Positions 15,819 through 24,436 of a DNA stretch of 64,000 nt are shown here, in pieces. The first letter of the stretch is position 1, and every line of letters begins with the position of its first letter. The position numbers were made by a program, and so were the translations under genes. A model generated the notes under the pieces. The model was not told the DNA's origin and ran no database searches. It saw only the letters and a list, made by a program, of their open reading frames with translations. Origin of the DNA: Rhodoferax sp. U2-2l (lineage in GTDB: Bacteria > Pseudomonadota > Gammaproteobacteria > Burkholderiales > Burkholderiaceae_C); NCBI RefSeq assembly GCF_020594515.1, contig NZ_JAJCTH010000013.1:85912-149911 (forward strand), read 5' to 3'.

Positions 15819-18800
15819 TTAGCCGCGGCGCAAATCCAGCGTGAACGGAAACTCGCGGCTGCCGGGCACGTTGATGGTCGCCGGGGGCACGTTCATGACA
15901 CCCGGTGTGTGACCCATGGCGGTGAAGCGCGACAGGCGGCGGCTCTCCGCCTCATTGGCGTTGACCGGCAGGCTCTGGTAACTCAGGCCGCCCGGGTGCG
16001 CCACGTGGTACTGGCAGCCACCCAACGAGCGTTTCATCCAGGTGTCCACAATGTCAAAGGTCAGCGGGGCGTGCACGCCAATGCTTGGGTGCAGGCTGCT
16101 GGGCGGGTTCCAGGCTTTGTAGCGCACACCGGCCACGTATTCACCTTGTACGCCGGTGGGCTGCAGGCTCATGGCGCGGCCATTGCAGGTGACGACATAG
16201 CGGCTCTCGTTCATGCCGGTGACACGCACCTCGATGCGCTCCAGCGACGAGTCCACATAACGTGCGGTGCCGCCCGGTGCGCCTTCTTCACCCATCACAT
16301 GCCACGGCTCCAGCGCGTTGCGCAGGGTCATCTGGATGCCGGCGGTGCAGATTGAGCCGATCAGCGGGAAGCGGAACTCCACATGCGGGGCAAACCAGCT
16401 GTCGTCAAAGGCGTAACCGGCATCACGCATTTCGGCCATCACGTCATGGAAATCCATCTCGATGAACTTGGGCAGCATGAAGCGGTCGTGTAACTCGGTG
16501 CCCCAGCGGGTGGCGGGGGCGCGGTACGGCGTTTTCCAGAAGCGGGCGATCAGCGCACGCAGCAGCAGCTGCTGCACGCTGCTCATGTGCGGGTGCGGAG
16601 GCATCTCAAATGCGCGCAGTTCCAGCAGGCCCAGGCGGCCGGTGGCCGAGTCGGGCGAATACATCTTGTCAATCGAGATTTCGCTGCGGTGCGTGTTGCC
16701 GGTGGCGTCGATCAGGATGTTGCGCAGCGTGCGGTCAATCAGCCAGGGCGGCATCGACTGGCCGTGGATTTCGCGATTTTTGTAGATCTGCTCGATGGCA
16801 ATTTCCAGCTCGTACAACTGGTCGTTGCGCGCTTCGTCCACGCGTGGTGCCTGGCTGGTCGGGCCGACAAACATGCCGCTGAATAAATAGCTCAGAGACG
16901 GGTGGTTGTGCCAGTACAGCAGCAGGCTGGCCAGCAGTTCGGGCTTGCGCAGGAACGGACTGTCAGACGGTGTGGCACCGCCCATCACAAAGTGGTTGCC
17001 ACCGCCGGTGCCGGTGTGGCGGCCATCGGTCATGAATTTCTCGGCGCTCAGGCGCGACTCGAACGCGGCGTTGTAGAGGAATTCGGTGTTGTAAACCAGC
17101 TCTTTCCAGTTGTTGGCCGGGTGAATATTCACTTCAATCACGCCCGGGTCAGGGGTGACGCTGAGCAATTTCAGACGCGGGTCGCGCGGCGGCGGGTAGC
17201 CTTCGATGACGATCTGCACACCCAGCTTTTGCGCGGTGGCTTCCACAGCCGCGAGCAGGTCCAGGTAGTACTCCAGGCGCTCCAGTGGGGGCATGAAGAC
17301 GTAGATGGCACTGGATTTTTCACCCACCGCTTCGGCTTTCGGGCCGCTGGCACGGCGCGGGTCGCGCACTTCCACACACAGGGCCGTGCGGGTGATCCAG
17401 TGGGCAGATTCCTGGCGCTCTGGCGCGCGGGCAAAGTCAGCCGGTTCGGACGCGTTGACAAAGTCGGCAGGCTCCGCCTGCAAGGCACTTTGTGCGTTGA
17501 TGGCCGTGCTGGTATGGCTGGCGAAGGCCGTGGGGTTTTGCATCAACCGGGTGGCTTCTGTCGGCGGCAGGGAACCGGCCAAAAACGGCAAGTTGGTTGA
17601 TGCGGTAGCGGTACCTGCTGCGGCAGTCGCAGCAGCGGCGCGACGCGCAGCACCCAGTGCCAAGCCAGCTTTGCCGGGCGCATGGCTAGGGCCACTGGTG
17701 GTGGTGCTGTAGTCAGGAGCCATCTGGCTCGGTGCGTAACGTGCGGCCAGGTCGGCATACACCGGCAAGTCGCCCCGCAAGGTGGACGGGTCTTGCTCGA
17801 TCATGTACGGAAAGTCTGCCTCGCTGACCCACGGCAGGGAATCCAGCGGCAGGCGCAGGCCCATGGGCGAGTCACCAGGCATCAGGTACATGCGCTCATC
17901 GCGCAAAAACCAGGGGCCAGTGGTCCAGGCAGCGCCATACACCTCGTCATACCCCGCCACTTTGACCGGCAGCACGTAGCCCACCGGTGTGTCGAGCTTC
18001 TGCGTGAAAACGCGGCGCAACCTGGCGCGCTCCATCTCGTCGTCGAGTTTGGAGTTGAACGGGTCCACATTGACCGGAAGGCGGCGTTCGCGCCACAGGT
18101 AATACCAGCTGTCTTCAAACGCGGTTTGCACGTATTTGTCGGTCAGACCCAGTTTGCCCGCCAGCACGTTGATGAAGCGCTGTGCGTCGTCGCTGGTGTA
18201 GTGGCTGGTGACACGCTCATCCGCAAACAAAGCGGGGTTGGCCCAGACCGGCTGGCCGTCGGCACGCCAATAAATGTTGAGTGCCCAACGCGGCAACTGT
18301 TCGCCCGGGTACCACTTGCCCTGACCGTAGTGCAGAAAGCCGCCTTCGCCGTATTCCTTGCGCAGTTTGTGCACCAATTCGGTGGCAAAGCCGCGCTTGG
18401 TCGGTCCCAGTGCATCGGTGTTCCATTCTGGTGCGTCGCGGTCATTCACCGCCACAAACGTGGGCTCGCCACCCATGGTCAGGCGCACGTCGCTGGTGAT
18501 CAGGTCGGCGTCCACCGCCTCGCCCAGGGCCATGATGTCGGCCCATTGTTCCTCGGTGTAGGGTTTGGTGACACGGGGTGATTCGTAAATGCGGGTGACC
18601 TGCATGTGGTGGGCAAATTCCACCTCCGACTCGTCCACGCCGCCCTCAATTGGTGCAGCGCCCGACGGTTGCGGTGTGCAGGCCAATGGAATGTGGCCTT
18701 CACCGGCCAGCAGGCCGGAGGTGGCATCCAGCCCCACCCAGCCCGCGCCGGGCAGGTACACCTCGCACCAGGCATGCAAGTCGGTGAAGTCGACCTCGGT

Positions 18801-19460
18801 GCCGCTGGGGCCGTCGAGTGACTTCACGTCGGGTTTGAGCTGAATCAAGTAGCCCGAGACAAAGCGCGCCGCCAGCCCGCAGTTGCGCAGCAGTTGCACC
18901 ATCAGCCAGGCCGAGTCACGGCAGGAGCCTGATTGGAGGGTCAAGGTTTCCTCGGGCGTTTGCACGCCGGGTTCCATACGAATGGTGTAGTTGATGGCCT
19001 TGTGCACCGACTGGTTCAGGTCCACCAAAAAGATCACGCTGCGGCGCTTGGTTCGGTCAATCTTGTCCAGATACGCCTGCAGCAGCGGCGTGACCGGGTC
19101 GGGTGTCAGGTAGGGCGCCAGTTCCTGCTTCAACTCGGGCTGGTAACTGAAGGGGAATTCTTCCGCCTCGGGCTCCAGAAAGAAGTCAAACGGGTTGTAC
19201 ACCGCCATGTCCAGCACCACATCCACCGTGACCTTGAACTCTTTGGTCTTGTCCGGAAACACCAGGCGCGCCTGGTAGTTGGCAAACGGGTCTTGCTGCC
19301 AGTTGATGAAATGGCCTTCTGGTTCCACCTTGAGTGAGTACGAGATGATTTTGCTGCGGCAATGCGGGGCAGGGCGCAGGCGGATCACTTGGGGGCCGAG
19401 CGCGACCAGCCGGTCATACGCATAGTGGGTGACGTGGTTCAGGGCGGCGTGGATGGACAT
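15819..19460 (-). CDS. Transglutaminase-like/DUF2126 large protein
   Basis: A 1213-residue fusion. Residues 1-110 are a bacterial transglutaminase-like N-terminal domain; 110-300 is a transglutaminase-like protease fold with the triad Cys180 (SGSCRDSAW), His229 (DLHAWCEVYLPG) and Asp245 (GLDATSG); the rest is DUF2126, predicted from family knowledge to be an amidoligase-like enzyme. A low-complexity Ala/Thr-rich linker lies at about 590-640. Such proteins usually sit beside an alpha-E/circularly permuted ATP-grasp gene in a predicted peptide-tag or peptide-ligation system; no such partner is visible here, so it is an orphan within this window. The start ATG lies at 19458-19460. Function is not established. 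Confidence 0.88.
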   Translation of the reverse strand: MSIHAALNHVTHYAYDRLVALGPQVIRLRPAPHCRSKIISYSLKVEPEGHFINWQQDPFANYQARLVFPDKTKEFKVTVDVVLDMAVYNPFDFFLEPEAEEFPFSYQPELKQELAPYLTPDPVTPLLQAYLDKIDRTKRRSVIFLVDLNQSVHKAINYTIRMEPGVQTPEETLTLQSGSCRDSAWLMVQLLRNCGLAARFVSGYLIQLKPDVKSLDGPSGTEVDFTDLHAWCEVYLPGAGWVGLDATSGLLAGEGHIPLACTPQPSGAAPIEGGVDESEVEFAHHMQVTRIYESPRVTKPYTEEQWADIMALGEAVDADLITSDVRLTMGGEPTFVAVNDRDAPEWNTDALGPTKRGFATELVHKLRKEYGEGGFLHYGQGKWYPGEQLPRWALNIYWRADGQPVWANPALFADERVTSHYTSDDAQRFINVLAGKLGLTDKYVQTAFEDSWYYLWRERRLPVNVDPFNSKLDDEMERARLRRVFTQKLDTPVGYVLPVKVAGYDEVYGAAWTTGPWFLRDERMYLMPGDSPMGLRLPLDSLPWVSEADFPYMIEQDPSTLRGDLPVYADLAARYAPSQMAPDYSTTTSGPSHAPGKAGLALGAARRAAAATAAAGTATASTNLPFLAGSLPPTEATRLMQNPTAFASHTSTAINAQSALQAEPADFVNASEPADFARAPERQESAHWITRTALCVEVRDPRRASGPKAEAVGEKSSAIYVFMPPLERLEYYLDLLAAVEATAQKLGVQIVIEGYPPPRDPRLKLLSVTPDPGVIEVNIHPANNWKELVYNTEFLYNAAFESRLSAEKFMTDGRHTGTGGGNHFVMGGATPSDSPFLRKPELLASLLLYWHNHPSLSYLFSGMFVGPTSQAPRVDEARNDQLYELEIAIEQIYKNREIHGQSMPPWLIDRTLRNILIDATGNTHRSEISIDKMYSPDSATGRLGLLELRAFEMPPHPHMSSVQQLLLRALIARFWKTPYRAPATRWGTELHDRFMLPKFIEMDFHDVMAEMRDAGYAFDDSWFAPHVEFRFPLIGSICTAGIQMTLRNALEPWHVMGEEGAPGGTARYVDSSLERIEVRVTGMNESRYVVTCNGRAMSLQPTGVQGEYVAGVRYKAWNPPSSLHPSIGVHAPLTFDIVDTWMKRSLGGCQYHVAHPGGLSYQSLPVNANEAESRRLSRFTAMGHTPGVMNVPPATINVPGSREFPFTLDLRRG

Positions 19461-19596
19461 GCGTGGGTCTCAAATAAAGCGGTGACAGACAGCGACTGAC
19501 TAGCAATGTTGGTGCCAGTCGGGGTGTCGCCCCCCGCCAGGAGTGTCCCACGGCAACCCCTTTGTCTAGCTTACCGGGGTGTGAATTCGTGGCAAT

Positions 19597-19712
19597 CAGT
19601 TCAGCAGCACGGCACCCGCTGTGCGGTGGCTGGCGGTATCAACCAGCACCAGCGAACCCAGCACACGTGACTGGGCAAATGGCAGTGCAGCAATCGGCTC
19701 ATGTAGCAGCTC
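19597..19712 (-). pseudogene. cysN: Duplicated 3' end of cysN
   Basis: The minus strand encodes IELLHEPIAALPFAQSRVLG and continues to TAGAVLLN and a stop, nearly identical to the last 38 or so residues of CysN encoded at 20440-20567. By eye the DNA match is about 85 percent over 115 bases, so it is a diverged duplicate and not a recent tandem copy. Upstream of it the reading frame is unrelated. The toxin-antitoxin pair lies between the two copies. Confidence 0.85.
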
Positions 19713-19772
19713 GATAACTGACAATCTTGCAGAGCTCGTATTTTTGGTATCCGACTGGATACAATTAAGCGT

Positions 19773-20072
19773 ATGAGCACCTTTCACCGCTCAGATGAGT
19801 TTGACGCGTGGCTCGCGGCATTAAAGGACAAGATAGGTCGTGCTCGCATCGCTCTTCGCATTCGATCTGCCGAACACGGCAACTTCGGAGATTGCGAACC
19901 CGTCGGCGAGGGGGTTTCTGAAATGCGCATTCATTTCGGGCCTGGCTATCGCGTCTATTTCACTCGTCGGGGTGAGGTGTTCTATCTGCTTCTGTTGGGA
20001 GGTGACAAATCCACACAGAAGCGCGACATCAAACGAGCCATTGAGATGGCGCGGGCTTTGGACAAGGAGTAA
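19773..20072 (+). CDS. HigB/RelE-like toxin (addiction module killer protein)
   Basis: A 99-residue basic protein with the pattern of the TIGR02683 killer-protein family: FDAWLAALKDKIGRARIALR, then EMRIHFGPGYRVYFTRRG, then LLLGGDKSTQKRDIKRAIEM. These proteins are RelE-superfamily mRNA interferases that act at the ribosome. The ATG lies directly after the duplicated cysN end, and the antitoxin starts 3 bases after the stop. AT-rich sequence at 19735-19765 probably holds its promoter. It is transcribed opposite to cysN. Confidence 0.88.
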   Translation: MSTFHRSDEFDAWLAALKDKIGRARIALRIRSAEHGNFGDCEPVGEGVSEMRIHFGPGYRVYFTRRGEVFYLLLLGGDKSTQKRDIKRAIEMARALDKE

Positions 20073-20075
20073 ACC

Positions 20076-20363
20076 ATGGCCGAATTTTCCCCATTCGACG
20101 CTGCTGATTATCTCGACGACGAAGAAACTATCTCGGCCTACATTACGGCTGCGCTCGAAGATGCCAACCCGGACGTATTTCTAGCCGCCGTGCGAGATGT
20201 GGCCCGCGCCCGTGGCATGGCACAACTCGCCAAAGATGCTGGTCTTGGGCGTGAAAGCCTCTACAAAGCGCTAACGCCAGGCGCCAAGCCTCGCTACGAC
20301 ACGATGCTCAAACTTCTTCGCGCTCTCGGTGTGAAGCTCTCCGCATCGCCCATACATTCATGA
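20076..20363 (+). CDS. HigA-like antitoxin (helix-turn-helix)
   Basis: The 95-residue partner of the preceding toxin. It contains ISAYITAALEDANPDVFLAA and the helix-turn-helix region ARGMAQLAKDAGLGRESLYK with ALTPGAKPRYDTMLKLLRAL, the TIGR02684 probable-addiction-module antitoxin pattern. It should neutralise the toxin and repress the operon. The toxin-first gene order is typical for this family. It ends about 80 bases before the cysN stop, which faces it. Confidence 0.88.
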   Translation: MAEFSPFDAADYLDDEETISAYITAALEDANPDVFLAAVRDVARARGMAQLAKDAGLGRESLYKALTPGAKPRYDTMLKLLRALGVKLSASPIHS

Positions 20364-20439
20364 GGTGCTTGCCAGTCCATCACGCGATGCGCAAGCATCA
20401 CTCCACCGAGCCCGGGTGAAGCGGCGCAGGCCGGTGAAT

Positions 20440-21843
20440 TCAGCCATTCACCAGCACAGCCCCCGCTGTGCGGTGGGTGGCGGTGTCGACCAGCACCAGC
20501 GAGCCCAACACACGCGACTGGGCAAAGGGCAGGGCGGCGATTGGCTCCTGTAGCAGCAGCTCGATGTGACCGATGCTGTTGGCGGGCAAGGTGTCGGCGT
20601 TTTCTTCGGCCAGTGTGTTGATGTCCAGGCGGTGCACCACGCGTTTGACCCTTGCCTTGACCCAGCGGTGGCCGTGCAGCGCCCAGTAGACGCGGCCTGC
20701 GACCAGCGGTTCGTCGTCCATCCAGGCCACGGTGGCGCTGATTTCGCGGCTGGGTGGCAGGCTGGTAGCGCTGGGGGTGTCGCCAAAGTCATCATCAGAA
20801 GTGATGGCCGCTGGTGCCGGTGGCACAAGGGCCAGCAGCCAATCACCGCGTGACACGTCCACTTCGCGGTCCAGCACCACACCGGCGCTGTGGCCAGCCT
20901 GGACGGTGCCGGGCTGGCGTGTGGTGCCGAGCACCTGCGCCACCGTGGCGGTCTGGCCGCTGGGTAGCACCTTGACCTGCTGGCCCACTTGAGCCACACC
21001 GTTGGCAACCCGGCCCCAGAAAATGCGGCGGCCTTGGGAGGTGTCGGATGAGTTGCTGAATTTTTCGACCCACTGCACCGGGAAAGCGAAGGGCAGCGCG
21101 GTGTCGGCGGGTGTCACTGGCAGCAGCTCCAAAATGTCGAGCAGGCTCGGGCCGGTGTAGCCGCACCAGCCCTCAAAGGCGTCCACCACGTTGTGGCCCT
21201 TAAGGGCCGAAATCGGCACGATGGTGGTCACTTCAATGCCCGCAGCTTGCGCAAATTTCTCCAGCGCGGCTTGGATGTGTTTGAAGGCCACGGTGGCTTG
21301 TCCAGCGGTTTCGGGTTTGGCCGCGTCTTCGAGCGCGTCGAGTTTGTTGACGGCAAAAACGATGCTGGGCACACGCAGCAGTTGGCACAGCAAGCTGTGG
21401 CGGCGGGTTTGGGGCAGCAGGCTGAGGTTGGGGTCTTGCCACTGCAGTTTGGTGGCGTCGACCAGCACGACGGCGGCGTCGGCGCTGCTGGCGGCGGTGA
21501 CCATGTTGCGGGTGTATTGCTCGTGGCCGGGTGCGTCGCCGATGATGAATTTGCGCTCGGCGGTGTTGAAGTAGCGGTAGGCTACGTCGATGGTGATGCC
21601 TTGTTCACGCTCGGCACTCAGGCCATCGGTGAATTGGGCCAGGTCGGCCTCGCCGCTTTTGGAGACGTTGGCGAGTTGGTCTTGCAGCACACTTTTGCTG
21701 TCGAGCAGCAGGCGGCCAATCAACGTGCTTTTGCCGTCATCGACGCTGCCGCAGGTGATGAACTTGAGGGCGGATTGTTGGTCAAATTGGCCTGTAGCCC
21801 TGGTATCTTCTGGGCTGTTAGCTACTGAGTTTGTAGTGTTCAT
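20440..21843 (-). CDS. cysN: Sulfate adenylyltransferase subunit 1 (CysN GTPase)
   Basis: CysN is the regulatory GTPase of ATP sulfurylase; with CysD it makes APS from sulfate and ATP. The 467 residues show G1 CGSVDDGKSTLIGRL near 31-45, G3 DAPGHEQYTRN near 103, and G4 NKLD near 165, followed by EF-Tu-like beta-barrel domains. No fused CysC kinase is present, consistent with the APS-reductase route. The first 21 or so residues (NSVANSPEDTRATGQF) are encoded by palindromic repeat copy D, so the N-terminal extension is repeat-derived or the true start lies further in. It is separated from cysD by about 420 non-coding bases, unusual for a cysDN pair. Confidence 0.96.
   Translation of the reverse strand: MNTTNSVANSPEDTRATGQFDQQSALKFITCGSVDDGKSTLIGRLLLDSKSVLQDQLANVSKSGEADLAQFTDGLSAEREQGITIDVAYRYFNTAERKFIIGDAPGHEQYTRNMVTAASSADAAVVLVDATKLQWQDPNLSLLPQTRRHSLLCQLLRVPSIVFAVNKLDALEDAAKPETAGQATVAFKHIQAALEKFAQAAGIEVTTIVPISALKGHNVVDAFEGWCGYTGPSLLDILELLPVTPADTALPFAFPVQWVEKFSNSSDTSQGRRIFWGRVANGVAQVGQQVKVLPSGQTATVAQVLGTTRQPGTVQAGHSAGVVLDREVDVSRGDWLLALVPPAPAAITSDDDFGDTPSATSLPPSREISATVAWMDDEPLVAGRVYWALHGHRWVKARVKRVVHRLDINTLAEENADTLPANSIGHIELLLQEPIAALPFAQSRVLGSLVLVDTATHRTAGAVLVNG
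21784..21840 (-). repeat. AGCCCT...AGCTA palindromic repeat, copy D (start of cysN)
   Basis: TAGCCCT at 21795, GGGCT at 21812 and AGCTA at 21820 follow the same order as copies A-C. The repeat covers the first codons of cysN and may influence its translation. Confidence 0.65.
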
Positions 21844-22263
21844 GTTCGTTTCCGTTACGGGCAGTCTGTTGGCTTGGAATACCAGTTCGTTGTGTCTATG
21901 TGGCTTTAACCCGCAGCGCGCATTGGGTATCTAACTCCGCGGATGTCCCCCGGCCCTGCGGGCCTCCTCCTTAATTCCGCTGCGTCAGACACCCAACGCA
22001 CACTGCTAGGCGCTGTTGGGATCATTGCGGTCGTTCCGGTTGGGTTCATTTCGTTGGCGCTAGGCGGGGTGATTGGGTGATGTGACCGGGCTTTGGGGTG
22101 AAAGGCGCGCGCCTGCGGTGGGTGGCGAACTGAACGCTCGGTTTCGCGTGTGTTTTCACCCCAAAACCGCATGCACATTACCCAGTCGCCGCGCCGGGTT
22201 CAAACCCAAGGCCTTGAAGACCTTGAGATGCCTTGGCATACCTAGCAACAATAGCCTTGGCCA
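21844..22263. repeat. cysN-cysD gap with a 117-base inverted repeat
   Basis: No gene is seen in these 420 bases, which lie inside what should be one transcript. A left arm at 22071-22103 (with CTTTGGGGTGAAA) pairs imperfectly, at about 80 percent, with a right arm at 22153-22187 (with TTTTCACCCC) around a roughly 50-base GC-rich loop that itself contains the palindrome GGCGCGCGCC. A second small palindrome, GGCCCTGCGGGCC, lies near 21950. This looks like a structured repeat element or MITE-like insertion in the mRNA leader of cysN; no transposase is present. Confidence 0.6.
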
Positions 22264-23235
22264 TCAGAAATACCCGTCCTTCTTGCGCTTCTCCATCGAC
22301 GCCTCAGAGGTCTTGTCGTCCATGCGTGTGGCGCCGCGTTCACTCACATCCGCAGCCAGGGTTTCCAGCACGATCTGCTCGGGTGTGGCGGCCAGGCTCT
22401 CCACGGGACAAGTGCAAGTGATGTCGCCCACGGTGCGGAAACGCACGTCGCGCAGTTCGGCCACTTCGCCGGGTTTCAGGGGGGTGAGTTCGGTTACCGG
22501 CACCAGCAGGCCCTTGCGTTCCACCACTTCGCGTTTGTGGCTGTAGTAAAGCGAGGGCAGGGCGATGGCTTCGCGGGAGATGTATTGCCACACATCCAGC
22601 TCGGTCCAGTTGCTGATGGGGAACACGCGGAAGTGTTCGCCGGGTTGCAGCTTGGTGTTGAACAGCGTCCAGAGTTCGGGGCGCTGGTCTTTGGGTTGCC
22701 ATTGGCCGAAGCTGTCGCGGTGGCTGAAGATGCGTTCTTTGGCGCGGGCTTTTTCCTCGTCGCGGCGGGCGCCACCAATGAGTGCGTCAAAGCGGAATTC
22801 TTCGATGGCTTCGAGCAGCGTGACCGACTGGTGCACGTTGCGGCTCTCGCCCGGGTGCGCCAGACGCACGGTGCCGCGTGCCATCGAGTCCTCGACACTG
22901 CGCACGATCAGATCAGCGCCGAGTTCTTTGGCGCGGAAGTCGCGGAAATCGGTCACCTCGTGGAAGTTGTGGCCGGTGTCGATCATCAGCAGCGGGTAGG
23001 GAATCTTGCCGCCGGTGGCTGGGGTGCCAAAGGCCTTTTCGGCGCATTTGAGCATCACCAATGAGTCCTTGCCGCCCGAGAACAGCAGCGTGGGGCGCTC
23101 AAAGGCGGCGGCCACTTCACGCAAGATGAAGATGGTTTCCTCTTCCAGCGCGTCCAGGTGCGCGTTGCTCAGGTGGTCGGGGCGGTGATGGTGTGTCATG
23201 GCTTGCAGCAGTTCGGGAGGGGTACGGTGGTTCAT
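22264..23235 (-). CDS. cysD: Sulfate adenylyltransferase subunit 2 (CysD)
   Basis: CysD is the catalytic subunit of ATP sulfurylase. The PP-loop motif LLFSGGKDSLVML is near residue 58, followed by the conserved PYPLLMIDTGHNFHEVTDFR and the C-terminal segment ending KKDGYF typical of CysD. The ATG at 23235 overlaps the cysH stop (ATGA), which supports this start over longer frames; a second ATG at 23199 is also possible. Length about 323 residues, slightly longer than usual. It is followed by a 420-base gap before cysN. Confidence 0.96.
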   Translation of the reverse strand: MNHRTPPELLQAMTHHHRPDHLSNAHLDALEEETIFILREVAAAFERPTLLFSGGKDSLVMLKCAEKAFGTPATGGKIPYPLLMIDTGHNFHEVTDFRDFRAKELGADLIVRSVEDSMARGTVRLAHPGESRNVHQSVTLLEAIEEFRFDALIGGARRDEEKARAKERIFSHRDSFGQWQPKDQRPELWTLFNTKLQPGEHFRVFPISNWTELDVWQYISREAIALPSLYYSHKREVVERKGLLVPVTELTPLKPGEVAELRDVRFRTVGDITCTCPVESLAATPEQIVLETLAADVSERGATRMDDKTSEASMEKRKKDGYF

Positions 23236-23978
23236 GCGGGGGTTTTGTCCTTGACGTGTAAGCCACATTCCTTGGCGGCCTCATCTTCCCACCACCAGCG
23301 CCCAGCGCGGAAGTCTTCTCCCAAACTGATGGCGCGGGTGCACGGTGCGCAGCCGATGCTGGGGTAAAACTGGTCGTGCAGCGGGTTGTAGTCGACCTGG
23401 TTGATGGCAATGTAGTGCCACACATCGCCCCAGGTCCAGTCGGCCAGCGGGTTGAATTTGACGCGGGTGGCATCCGACGTGTCGATCTGCGGCACGTCAG
23501 CGCGTGCGCCGGACTGTTCGCGGCGCAGGCCGGTGACCCAGGCGTCTTTGCCAGCTAGGGCTCGGCTCAGCGGCTCCATTTTGCGAATGTGGCAGCAGGC
23601 TTTGCGCAGTTCAATGCTCTTGTACATGGCGTCTTTGCCTTCGCGGGTCACAAATTGCACTGCCGATTCAGTGACGGGTGTGAAGACCGCAACCGGTGCG
23701 CGTGAGGTGGCTTGGAGGCGCGCCAGCAAAGCCAGTGTCTCGGGATGCAACTGCCCGGTTTCCAGCACAAAGATGCCGATGTCAAGCTGCAAGGCATTCA
23801 CCAAATGGGCCAGCACCATGTCCTCGGCGCCCAGGCTGCATGCCAGGGTGATGCGCGCGGCGGCGCCGGGTGTGCTGGCGGCGTAGTCTGCCGCGGCCCG
23901 AGTTAACAGCGCGGTGGTGTCGGCCAGTTTGGCGTCAAAGGTGGGGGAGGGCCGGGCGTTCAGCTCAATGGCGCTCAT
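23232..23978 (-). CDS. cysH: Adenylylsulfate (APS) reductase, CysH family
   Basis: It reduces APS to sulfite with thioredoxin. The 248 residues carry CCHIRKMEPLSRAL and the C-terminal IGCAPCTRAI; together these give the CC...CxxC cysteine set that binds a [4Fe-4S] cluster in APS reductases and is absent from PAPS-only enzymes such as E. coli CysH. The substrate is therefore inferred to be APS, agreeing with the lack of CysC in the cluster. It overlaps both neighbours by ATGA, so it is translationally coupled to the DUF934 gene and cysD. Confidence 0.93.
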   Translation of the reverse strand: MSAIELNARPSPTFDAKLADTTALLTRAAADYAASTPGAAARITLACSLGAEDMVLAHLVNALQLDIGIFVLETGQLHPETLALLARLQATSRAPVAVFTPVTESAVQFVTREGKDAMYKSIELRKACCHIRKMEPLSRALAGKDAWVTGLRREQSGARADVPQIDTSDATRVKFNPLADWTWGDVWHYIAINQVDYNPLHDQFYPSIGCAPCTRAISLGEDFRAGRWWWEDEAAKECGLHVKDKTPA

Positions 23979-24373
23979 GCGGCAGTTCCTGTGGGTCTGA
24001 AATGGGGTTGCGGGTGGGCTGCATCACCTTGGTAAAAGTCGGCAAACAGGGCCAACGCCCGTTCGGCGGCGGCCAGGCTTTGGTCGGCGCGCAGAACGGC
24101 GCAGTCAAACCCGCTGCGTTGCATCAGCTGCAGTTGGTCCACCAGCACATCGCCGGTGGCGCGCAGCTCGCCTTTGAAGCCGAGGCGGCGGCGCAGCAAA
24201 AAGGCCTGGCTGTAGGCGCGGCCGTCGGTGAATTTGGGAAAGACCAGGTCAATGCGCTGCACACCGTCGAGCGCGACTTGTGCCGGATCGGCATCGTTGG
24301 GCAGTTGCAAAACGTTGGGGCGCCCCGCCACGTCGTCATCGGGGCTGGCAGTGATCAATTGGATGGTTTTCAT
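23975..24373 (-). CDS. DUF934 protein of the sulfate assimilation operon
   Basis: A 132-residue protein with the DUF934 core PKFTDGRAYSQAFLLRRRLG and ELRATGDVLVDQL. The family is nearly always found between cysI and cysH in proteobacteria, and is proposed to help sulfite reduction, but no activity is established. ATG 24373 is preferred over one 8 codons upstream, on fit to the family start. The stop overlaps the cysH ATG. Confidence 0.88.
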   Translation of the reverse strand: MKTIQLITASPDDDVAGRPNVLQLPNDADPAQVALDGVQRIDLVFPKFTDGRAYSQAFLLRRRLGFKGELRATGDVLVDQLQLMQRSGFDCAVLRADQSLAAAERALALFADFYQGDAAHPQPHFRPTGTAA

Positions 24374-24436
24374 CGTGTTCCAGGTGCGCGGGTTCAATAC
24401 GGTTGAAGGCTTTTGAATTTAGGGCGTGCGGTGGGC

